DNA from: an uncultured Collinsella sp.
GTDB lineage: Bacteria; Actinomycetota; Coriobacteriia; Coriobacteriales; Coriobacteriaceae
DNA length: 14,096 nucleotides
NCBI GenBank assembly: GCA_900549135.1
Contig: URNI01000048.1
Span: 1 to 14,096 of the forward strand
Reading direction: 5' to 3'
In this document: positions 8,116 through 14,096 of the stretch, piece by piece
How the letters are laid out: each line of letters begins with the position of its first letter
How positions within the stretch are numbered: the stretch's first letter is position 1
Translations under genes and position numbers: made by a program
Notes under the pieces: generated by a model
What the model was told of the DNA's origin: nothing
Seen by the model: the letters and a program-made list of their open reading frames with translations, nothing else
Databases searched by the model: none

Positions 8116-10478
8116 GGATTCTCAAGCTCTTTAAAAAGCATATCCTGGCACTGTTCGCAGCTATCGTGCTTATCGTAATCAGCTGCAACGCCGATCTGGC
8201 ACTGCCTACCTATATGAGCGACATCGTCGACGTGGGCGTGCAGCAAGGCGGCATCGCCTCGCCCGTGCCCGACACCATTCGCGCCGAATCGCTCGACGAC
8301 CTCGAACTCTTTATGAGCGCCAAGGACACCAAGGCTGTGGAGGCCGTGTTTAGCAAGGCTGACAAAAACGACATTCGAACGTACGAGGGCACCGAGGAAG
8401 AGCGTGCCGATGGAGGCAAGATTGCCGACATCATGAGCCTGCCCGAGACTGTCGTCCTTTCGCTCAACCAGGGCATTGACGCCAACTCCATGGGCGACAT
8501 GATGGGCTCGTCCAGCGAGAAAGACAACAACGCTGTCCAAGCCATGCCCACGCCCGAGCAGATGGCAGCAATGACGCCCGAGCAGCTCGCCGAGATGCGG
8601 CAAAAGGCCGCAGCGGCGCAGAATATGCAAAAGCAGATCGACGCCGACGGCGGCAAGATCACCATGAAGAGCCTGCGCCTGGGTGTCGAGGGCGGTCTGG
8701 TAGACCAAAGCAAGCTCGTCGAGGGCGCCAACGAAATGGCGGACAAAATGGGCTCCATGTCGGGATCCATCGTCACCCAGCGCGCCGTGGCCTACGTGCA
8801 AGAAGAGTACAAAGCGCAGGGCATCGACCCCGCCGACGTGCAGAACGCCTACCTGGGCCGCATGGCGACCACGATGTTTGGACTGTGCCTTGTGTCACTC
8901 GTCGCCACCATCCTGACCGGTGCCGTGGCTTCGCGCACCGCCTGCTCCATCGCCCGCGACCTGCGCCGCGAGACCTTCAACAAGGTTATGCACTTCTCGC
9001 CGGCCGAGGTGGGCAAGTTTAGCCAGGCCTCGCTCATCACCCGCTGCACCAACGACATTCAGCAGATTCAGATGGCTGCAACCCTGTTTATCCGCATGTG
9101 TCTTATGGCCCCCGTCATGGGCATCGTCGCCGTCATGCGTGTCCTGGCCAACCACACCGGCCTGGAGTGGACCATCGCCGTTGCCATCATCGCGGTCTCG
9201 GCCGTCGTCGGCGTGCTCATGGGCCTCACCATGCCCAAGTTCAAAAAGATGCAAAGTTACGTGGACCGTGTGAACCTTACCGCCCGCGAGCTGCTCGACG
9301 GCCTTATGCCCATCCGCTCGTTCAACCGCGAGGAACATGAACTCGAGCGTTTTGACAAGGCATCGCTCGACCTGATGACCACGCAGCTCTACACCAACCG
9401 CGCCATGAGCTTTATGATGCCGCTCATGATGCTGGTCATGAATTGCATCACCGTGCTTATCGTCTGGTTTGGCGCGCAGGGCGTGTCCGACGGCGTGATG
9501 CAGGTCGGCAACATGATGGCGTTTATCTCCTACACCATGCAGATCGTCATGGCGTTTATGATCCTCACCATGGTTTCGGTCATCCTGCCCCGTGCCGAGG
9601 TCGCAGCCGAGCGCGTGGAAGAGGTCATCACTTGTCCCACGAGCATCAACGACCCTGCCTCGCCCAAACTGCCCGCGGCCAGCTCGCCGCGCGGTGAGCT
9701 CACCTTCCGCGACGTGAGCTTCCAGTATCCCGATGCCCGTGCCGACGTCATCAGCGGCGTGAACTTCACCACGCATGCCGGTCAGATGCTCGGCATCATT
9801 GGCTCCACGGGCTCGGGCAAGTCCACGCTCGTGCAGTTGATTCCGCGCCTGTACGACGTCACGGGCGGCAGCATTTCGCTTGACGGCGTCGACGTGCGTG
9901 ACATGACCCTCTCTGAGCTGCGCCGCCGTATCGGTTATATTCCGCAGCAGGGTCGCCTGTTCTCGGGCACCGTCGAGAGCAACCTCAAGTTTGCCGGCGA
10001 CATGGTAAGCGATGATGACATGCGCCGGGCCGCGCGCATCGCCCAGGCCGAGGACTTTATCGCCGAACGCGAGGGAGGCTACGACTCCCCCATCAGCCAG
10101 GGCGGCTCCAATGTTTCGGGCGGTCAGCGCCAGCGTCTGGCCATCGCCCGCGCGTTGGCCAAAAAGCCCGAGATCGTGGTATTCGATGACTCGTTTAGCG
10201 CCCTCGACTACAAGACCGACGCGCGCCTGCGCGAAGAGCTTGCCAAAAACGTTACTGACGCCGCACTCGTGGTCGTGGCCCAGCGCATCGCGACCATCAT
10301 GCACGCCGACCAGATCATCGTGCTCGACGACGGCCACGTAGTGGGCACCGGCACGCACGAGGAGCTGCTGCGCAGCTGCCCGGCGTACCTGGAGATCGCA
10401 CAGTCGCAGCTTTCCGCCGAGGAGCTGGGGCTTACCCAAGAAGAAATTGCAGCCGTCATGGAAGGAGGCGAGCGCTAA
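8112..10478 (+). CDS. ABC exporter subunit A, degenerate ATP site, with large external insert
   Basis: A 788-residue half-transporter (membrane domain fused to ATPase). Transmembrane helix 1 lies at about 10-32 and helix 2 resumes at about 252-275. The roughly 215 residues between them are hydrophilic, rich in Met, Gln and Ala around 126-175, and should lie outside the cell. Further membrane segments fall at about 325-372 and 432-492. In the ATPase, Walker A is GSTGSGKST (564-572), the Q-loop is Gln612, the signature is VSGGQ (668-672) and Walker B is VVFDDS. Asp693 stands where the catalytic Glu is expected, and Gln724 (VAQRIATI) replaces the switch His. This is the degenerate-site partner known from TM287/288 and LmrCD-type heterodimers. 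GTG start at 8112 with AAAGGAG upstream, overlapping the MarR stop. Likely a drug, peptide or lipid exporter; substrate unknown. Confidence 0.93.
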   Translation: MRILKLFKKHILALFAAIVLIVISCNADLALPTYMSDIVDVGVQQGGIASPVPDTIRAESLDDLELFMSAKDTKAVEAVFSKADKNDIRTYEGTEEERADGGKIADIMSLPETVVLSLNQGIDANSMGDMMGSSSEKDNNAVQAMPTPEQMAAMTPEQLAEMRQKAAAAQNMQKQIDADGGKITMKSLRLGVEGGLVDQSKLVEGANEMADKMGSMSGSIVTQRAVAYVQEEYKAQGIDPADVQNAYLGRMATTMFGLCLVSLVATILTGAVASRTACSIARDLRRETFNKVMHFSPAEVGKFSQASLITRCTNDIQQIQMAATLFIRMCLMAPVMGIVAVMRVLANHTGLEWTIAVAIIAVSAVVGVLMGLTMPKFKKMQSYVDRVNLTARELLDGLMPIRSFNREEHELERFDKASLDLMTTQLYTNRAMSFMMPLMMLVMNCITVLIVWFGAQGVSDGVMQVGNMMAFISYTMQIVMAFMILTMVSVILPRAEVAAERVEEVITCPTSINDPASPKLPAASSPRGELTFRDVSFQYPDARADVISGVNFTTHAGQMLGIIGSTGSGKSTLVQLIPRLYDVTGGSISLDGVDVRDMTLSELRRRIGYIPQQGRLFSGTVESNLKFAGDMVSDDDMRRAARIAQAEDFIAEREGGYDSPISQGGSNVSGGQRQRLAIARALAKKPEIVVFDDSFSALDYKTDARLREELAKNVTDAALVVVAQRIATIMHADQIIVLDDGHVVGTGTHEELLRSCPAYLEIAQSQLSAEELGLTQEEIAAVMEGGER

Positions 10479-12334
10479 TGGCAGACGAGACCAAGACTCA
10501 GATTCCCAAGCCCACCCGCCAGCGTGGTCCCATGGGCCGCATGGGTGGCATGCGTCGTGGCGAAAAGGCCAAGGACTTTAAGGGCACCATGAGGCAGCTG
10601 CTCGGCTATATCGGCCAGCACAAGATTGCCGTGTTTGCCGCCGTCGCCTTTGCCGTGTGCTCGGTCATCTTTAACATTGTGGGGCCCAAGATGCTCGGCC
10701 AGGTTACCACCAAACTGTTCGAAGGCCTGGTTGCCAAGGTCAACGGCACCGGCGACGTCGACTTTGCCTGGATCGCCAAGACGCTCGGCTTTTTGCTCTG
10801 CCTGTACCTGGCGAGCTCTGCCTGCAGCCTGATCCAGGGCTGGCTCATGACCGGCGTCACGCAAAAGATCTGCTACCGCATGCGCAAGGAGATCGCCGCC
10901 AAGATTGCCGTCGTGCCGATGAGCTACTTTAACGGCCACAGCAAGGGCGACGTGCTCAGCCGCATCACCAACGACGTCGATACGCTGGGCCAGTCGCTCA
11001 ACCAGAGCGTGACGCAGCTCATCACGTCGGTGACGCAGATTATCGGCGTGCTCGTCATGATGCTTTCGATCAGTCTGCCGCTTACCGGCGTCACCGTGCT
11101 CACGCTGCCGGCCGCCGCGATTATCCTGACCGTAATGATTCACTTCTCGCAGCCGTACTTCCGCGAGCAGCAGCAGGTCCTGGGCACCGTCAACGGCATT
11201 ATCGAGGAGGATTTTGCCGGCCAGAACGTCATTCAAGTGTTCGACCGCGCCGAGGCCTCGATCGAGGAGTTCGACCGTCAAAACGACCGCCTCTTTATTA
11301 GCGGCTGGCGCTCGCAGTTTCTGTCGGGCCTGATGATGCCGCTTATGAGCCTGGTGGGCAACATGGGCTACGTGGGCGTCGTCGTGGTGGGCGCACAGCT
11401 CGCGCTGACCGGCAATGCCACGCCCGGCGACATCCAGAGTTTTATCCAGTACGTTCGCAACTTTACGCAGCCCGTGCAGCAGCTGGGCAACGTGAGCAAC
11501 ACGATGCAGTCGATGGCTGCCGCCACCGAGCGCGTCTTTGAGTTCCTGGCCGCGCCCGAGGAGGAGCAGAAGGCCGACGCGCAGATTCCCGAGAAGCGCC
11601 CCGGCCACGTGGAGTTTGACCATGTCAAGTTTGGCTACACGCCCGACAAGACCATCATCCACGACTTTAGCTGCGAGGCGCAGCCCGGCCAGACCATCGC
11701 CATCGTCGGTCCTACCGGCGCCGGCAAGACCACGCTCATTAAGCTGCTGCAGCGCTTCTACGATGTGGACGGCGGTTCGCTGCGCGTCGAGGGTGTCGAC
11801 GTGCGCGACTGGGACCGCGCGGCGCTGCGCGGCGAGTTTGCCATGGTGCTGCAGGATACCTGGCTGTTTAACGGCACGATCCGCGAGAACATCCGCTACG
11901 GACGCCCCGATGCGAGCGATGCCGAGGTCGAAGCCGCCGCACGCGCCGCACGTTGCGACCACTTTATCCATACGCTTGCCGGTGGCTACGACTTTATGAT
12001 CAACGAGGAGGGCACTAACCTGTCGCAGGGTCAGCGCCAGCTCGTGACCATCGCCCGTGCCATTTTGGCCGACCGCCCGGCGCTGATTCTGGACGAGGCG
12101 ACCTCCAACGTCGATACCCGCACCGAGGAACTCATTCAGCGCGCCATGGATGCGCTGATGCAGGGCCGTACAAGCTTTGTCATCGCGCACCGCCTGTCCA
12201 CGATCCGCAACGCCGACGTGATCTTGGTAATTCGCGACGGCGACATCGTCGAGAAGGGCACGCACGACGAGTTACTCGCCCAAGGCGGCTTCTACGCCGA
12301 CCTGTATAACTCGCAGTTCGACGAGGCGGCGTAA
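10478..12334 (+). CDS. ABC exporter subunit B, catalytically complete ATPase
   Basis: A 618-residue half-transporter that pairs with the preceding gene product. The N-terminus (17-31) is a Gly/Met/Arg-rich cytoplasmic tail. Membrane helices fall at about 48-70, 100-125, 178-225 and 285-312, with the coupling-helix segment FNGHSKGDVLSRITNDVD (151-168) typical of type IV exporters. In the ATPase, Walker A is GPTGAGKTT (411-419), the Q-loop is Gln459, the signature is LSQGQ (515-519), Walker B is LILDE with catalytic Glu540, and the switch His571 is in IAHRLSTI. The start ATG shares one base with the upstream TAA, and AAGGAGG lies at 10462-10468, so the two subunits should be made in equal amounts. 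The gene ends just before a strong terminator. Drug or lipid export is likely from the family; substrate unknown. Confidence 0.95.
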   Translation: MADETKTQIPKPTRQRGPMGRMGGMRRGEKAKDFKGTMRQLLGYIGQHKIAVFAAVAFAVCSVIFNIVGPKMLGQVTTKLFEGLVAKVNGTGDVDFAWIAKTLGFLLCLYLASSACSLIQGWLMTGVTQKICYRMRKEIAAKIAVVPMSYFNGHSKGDVLSRITNDVDTLGQSLNQSVTQLITSVTQIIGVLVMMLSISLPLTGVTVLTLPAAAIILTVMIHFSQPYFREQQQVLGTVNGIIEEDFAGQNVIQVFDRAEASIEEFDRQNDRLFISGWRSQFLSGLMMPLMSLVGNMGYVGVVVVGAQLALTGNATPGDIQSFIQYVRNFTQPVQQLGNVSNTMQSMAAATERVFEFLAAPEEEQKADAQIPEKRPGHVEFDHVKFGYTPDKTIIHDFSCEAQPGQTIAIVGPTGAGKTTLIKLLQRFYDVDGGSLRVEGVDVRDWDRAALRGEFAMVLQDTWLFNGTIRENIRYGRPDASDAEVEAAARAARCDHFIHTLAGGYDFMINEEGTNLSQGQRQLVTIARAILADRPALILDEATSNVDTRTEELIQRAMDALMQGRTSFVIAHRLSTIRNADVILVIRDGDIVEKGTHDELLAQGGFYADLYNSQFDEAA

Positions 12335-12364
12335 CAACCGGCGGCAAACAACCGCAATGCCCAG

Positions 12365-12403
12365 AAAACGGGGGCGCAGGACAACCTGCGCCCCCGTTTT
12401 TTT
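12365..12403 (+). terminator. strong intrinsic terminator of the exporter operon
   Basis: A perfect 16-bp stem pairs 12365-12380 with 12385-12400, has a 4-base ACAA loop and runs into seven T's (12397-12403), 30 bases after the second exporter stop codon. The A-run on the other side could also make it work on the minus strand. Confidence 0.93.
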
Positions 12404-12462
12404 GCTCTGCGGCCCTCGAACCACCTCCCCTGGAACCTGATTGGCAGCCCCTTCGAGGCCCC

Positions 12463-12496
12463 GTGGGCAAAAAAGGGCAAATATGAGTACTGTTAC
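12463..12496 (+). repeat. 34-base repeat, copy 1
   Basis: It starts GTGGGCAAAAAA and contains CAAATATGAGTAC. It matches the reverse complement of 12660-12693 at 30 of 34 positions. It is followed by a 7-bp stem (CTGTTAC 12490-12496 with GTAACAG 12504-12510) around a T-rich loop. Confidence 0.7.
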
Positions 12497-12659
12497 CTTT
12501 TTAGTAACAGCCAAAACAGCCCCAAATGCCGTTTTCACGGCTTACACGCGTCCCTAAATTGATCAAACAGCCCTATAGCGGACTTATATGTGTTTGCGTT
12601 AATAAACATATTTTGCTGTTATGTCTATTATTTTGCGAAGGCAATATGATACTAAGATA

Positions 12660-12693
12660 GCAACCGTACTCATATTTGGCATTTTTTGCCCAC
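12660..12693 (-). repeat. 34-base repeat, copy 2 (inverted)
   Basis: This is the inverted partner of the copy at 12463-12496, with a spacer of 163 bases. The weaker similarity continues a little past the 34 bases (both copies share TAGTA about 10 bases further). It may be a dispersed intergenic element of this genome. Confidence 0.7.
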
Positions 12694-12779
12694 ATGGTAT
12701 TTCCTGGGGAACCGACAATAGCCTTAGGGTCCCGCGCGACGCCACTCCCTCCCGGTATCCGCCGACGTTCCCCCATATA

Positions 12780-12817
12780 AAACCTGCCAAAATAAACCTG
12801 TCCCTTTTGGCAGGTTT
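12780..12817 (+). promoter_or_regulatory. leader hairpin with two alternative pairings
   Basis: AAACCTGCCAAAA (12780-12792) pairs perfectly with TTTTGGCAGGTTT (12805-12817), a 13-bp stem. The loop holds a second AAACCTG (12794-12800) that can pair with the same CAGGTTT (12811-12817). The two folds exclude each other. No U-tract follows, so it is not a plain terminator. It ends 100 bases before the DAHP synthase start. Confidence 0.5.
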
Positions 12818-12917
12818 CGGGGCGGCGAGGGGTTGCACTTTAGCGTGCGACAGCGGATAATGCCGAGCATTCGAGAATTCGCCAATTGTTGCCGTTAATT
12901 GATAAAGGAGGCCCCGC

Positions 12918-13949
12918 ATGGCCATGGATTTCAAACGCAAGCTGCCGATCCCCATGGAGATCCGCGAGGAAATGCCGCTTTCCGCAGAGCTTACCGCCAA
13001 AAAGCAGGCATTCGATGCCGAAGTCGCCAAGGTCTTTACCGGCGAGGACGCGCGCAAGGTGCTCATCATCGGCCCGTGCTCTGCCGACCGCGAGGATTCG
13101 GTCCTCGAATACATGAACCGCCTGGCCAAGACCGCCGAAGAGGTCAAGGACAAGCTCATCATCATTCCGCGCGTCTACACCAACAAGCCGCGTACCAAGG
13201 GCACCGGTTACAAGGGCCTTCTGCACAACCCCAACCCCGAGGCTCCCGACGACCTGCTCGAGGGCGTCAAGGCCATCCGCCATATGCACCTGCGCGTTAT
13301 TGAGGAAACGGGCTTCTTCACCGCCGACGAGATGCTCTATCCGTCCAACTACCAATACCTCGTTGACCTGCTGAGCTATGTTGCCGTGGGCGCACGCTCG
13401 GTCGAGAACCAGGAGCATCGCCTGGTGTCGAGCGGCATTTCGGTGCCCGTGGGCATGAAGAACCCCACTGCCGGTTCAACCACCGTCATGCTCAACTCCA
13501 TCTACGCCGCCCAGGCACATCAGAGCTTTATCTTCCGCAATTGGGAGGTCGAGTGCGACGGCAACCCGCTCGCACACGCCGTCATGCGTGGCTACATCGG
13601 TCTCGATGGGCGCACCTACCCCAACTACCACTACGAGCACCTCGAGCGCCTGGCCGAGCGCTATACCGAGCACGCCGGCTACGCCAACCCGGCGGCGGTC
13701 ATCGACTGCAACCACGACAACTCGGGTAAGCGTCCGCTGGAACAGTATCGCATTTGCAAGGAAGTGCTCGACAGCTGCCGCCGCAACGAGTCCATCTCCA
13801 AGCTGGTCAAGGGCTTTATGATCGAGTCGTACCTTGAGGACGGCAACCAGCCGGTCGACGGCGGCGTCTTTGGCAAGTCGATCACCGATCCGTGCCTGGG
13901 CTGGGAAAAGACCGACTACCTCATCCACGAGATCGCGGAACGGGTGTAG
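12918..13949 (+). CDS. aroF: DAHP synthase, class I (AroF/AroG type)
   Basis: 3-Deoxy-D-arabino-heptulosonate-7-phosphate synthase joins phosphoenolpyruvate and erythrose-4-phosphate, the first step of the shikimate route to aromatic amino acids, in the cytoplasm. The 343 residues are close to E. coli AroG (350). Seen motifs are IGPCS (51-55), KPRT (90-93), GARSVENQEHR (158-168), DCNHDNSGK (263-271), IES (302-304) and SITDPCLGW (321-329). The four expected metal ligands are Cys54, His266, Glu303 and Asp324. There is no ACT or chorismate-mutase domain. The start ATG has AAAGGAGG 6 bases upstream (12904-12911). It stands alone between an upstream terminator and downstream hairpins, so it is likely monocistronic with its own long regulated leader. 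Which aromatic amino acid inhibits it cannot be told from the sequence. Confidence 0.95.
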   Translation: MAMDFKRKLPIPMEIREEMPLSAELTAKKQAFDAEVAKVFTGEDARKVLIIGPCSADREDSVLEYMNRLAKTAEEVKDKLIIIPRVYTNKPRTKGTGYKGLLHNPNPEAPDDLLEGVKAIRHMHLRVIEETGFFTADEMLYPSNYQYLVDLLSYVAVGARSVENQEHRLVSSGISVPVGMKNPTAGSTTVMLNSIYAAQAHQSFIFRNWEVECDGNPLAHAVMRGYIGLDGRTYPNYHYEHLERLAERYTEHAGYANPAAVIDCNHDNSGKRPLEQYRICKEVLDSCRRNESISKLVKGFMIESYLEDGNQPVDGGVFGKSITDPCLGWEKTDYLIHEIAERV

Positions 13950-13977
13950 GTTACGGCGTTTTACCAAACGCCGTAAC
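13950..13977 (+). terminator. hairpin directly after the DAHP synthase stop codon
   Basis: GTTACGGCGTTT (13950-13961) and AAACGCCGTAAC (13966-13977) form a perfect 12-bp stem with a 4-base loop, beginning on the base after the TAG. No U-run follows, so it may act with the larger palindrome downstream or mainly stabilise the message. Confidence 0.6.
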
Positions 13978-13990
13978 GGCTCGACGCTGC

Positions 13991-14089
13991 AAGCCCGCCA
14001 GAGCGGCAATCTGCCTTTCAGCTTCGGCGGCATGACCAGAAGGTCAATGCCGCCTCGCTTCAAGGCACCTTGCTCGCTCTGGCGGGCTT
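13991..14089. repeat. about 100-base nested palindrome; probable terminator or repeat element
   Basis: The outer arms AAGCCCGCCAGAGCG (13991-14005) and its exact inverse (14075-14089) enclose an imperfect middle stem and an inner stem, GGCGGCATGACC (14026-14037) with 14042-14054 (one bulged A), on a 4-base loop. A short TTT follows on the plus strand. The layered build resembles the palindrome at 4551-4730, though the sequence differs. Confidence 0.7.
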
Positions 14090-14096
14090 TCGCTGA

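Larger units (their letters stand above)
12404..12917. other. 514-base leader region before the DAHP synthase gene
   Basis: No convincing gene is present. It contains an inverted pair of 34-base repeats, a small stem (12490-12510), an AT-rich stretch (12590-12660) suited to a promoter, and a switch-like hairpin (12780-12817). A weak promoter candidate is TTGCGT (12594-12599) followed by TGTTAT (12617-12622) at 17 bases. Such length is unusual for a simple promoter and suggests regulation or inserted repeats. Confidence 0.55.

Noticed and set aside
8895..12265. Two long minus-strand frames (about 514 and 596 residues) opposite the exporter genes
   Set aside because: Both are antisense shadows rich in His, Asp and Gly with no family features; the plus-strand genes are certain.
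12700..12760. Possible T-box (AGGGT...CCGCG) ahead of the DAHP synthase
   Set aside because: The TGG bulge that pairs with tRNA is missing, the spacing is wrong, and I could not find a specifier stem or a following terminator.
12573..12776. Possible small minus-strand gene (67 residues) in the DAHP synthase leader
   Set aside because: It runs across the inverted repeat, has no good ribosome-binding site, and its composition does not look protein-like.

Overview
The window looks like a stretch of a GC-rich, anaerobic, saccharolytic actinobacterium. The best guess is a gut Coriobacteriia member such as Collinsella. This is inferred from protein style, GC-rich codon use, a fermentative pyruvate formate-lyase locus beside PTS sugar uptake, and exporter pairs of the type common in that group. 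No 16S or other marker gene is present to prove it.

Positions 1-4460 (minus strand) form a sucrose/fructo-oligosaccharide module. It reads, in transcription order, a LacI-family repressor, an atypical GH32 fructosidase, a sucrose-type PTS EIIBC permease, and the first 83 codons of a canonical GH32 sucrose-6-phosphate hydrolase that runs off the left edge. A cluster of LacI-type operators lies on a good sigma-70-like promoter between the repressor and the first enzyme gene, and one more operator lies in front of the repressor. The logic is local repression: the permease imports and phosphorylates the sugar and the GH32 enzymes cleave it.

Positions 4551-7115 (minus strand) hold a pyruvate formate-lyase cut into two genes. 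A 683-residue core carries the Cys-Cys active site but stops before the glycyl-radical domain. An 83-residue protein downstream carries exactly that missing domain (RVSGYA loop). The two are separated by 85 bases with two hairpins and a fresh ribosome-binding site. The pair is followed by a roughly 180-base nested palindrome. No activase gene is seen. A 550-base divergent intergenic region (7116-7665) separates pflB from the next unit.

Positions 7666-12403 (plus strand) form a tightly coupled operon: a MarR-family regulator and the two halves of a heterodimeric ABC exporter (4-base and 1-base overlaps), ending at a strong intrinsic terminator. The ATP-site motifs are split asymmetrically between the two subunits, as in TM287/288-type exporters, and the first subunit carries a roughly 210-residue external insert.

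Positions 12404-14096 hold a 514-base leader region with inverted repeats and a switch-like hairpin, then a class I DAHP synthase (first step of aromatic amino acid synthesis). Downstream come a short hairpin and a roughly 100-base nested palindrome. No RNA genes, insertion sequences or CRISPR arrays were recognised.
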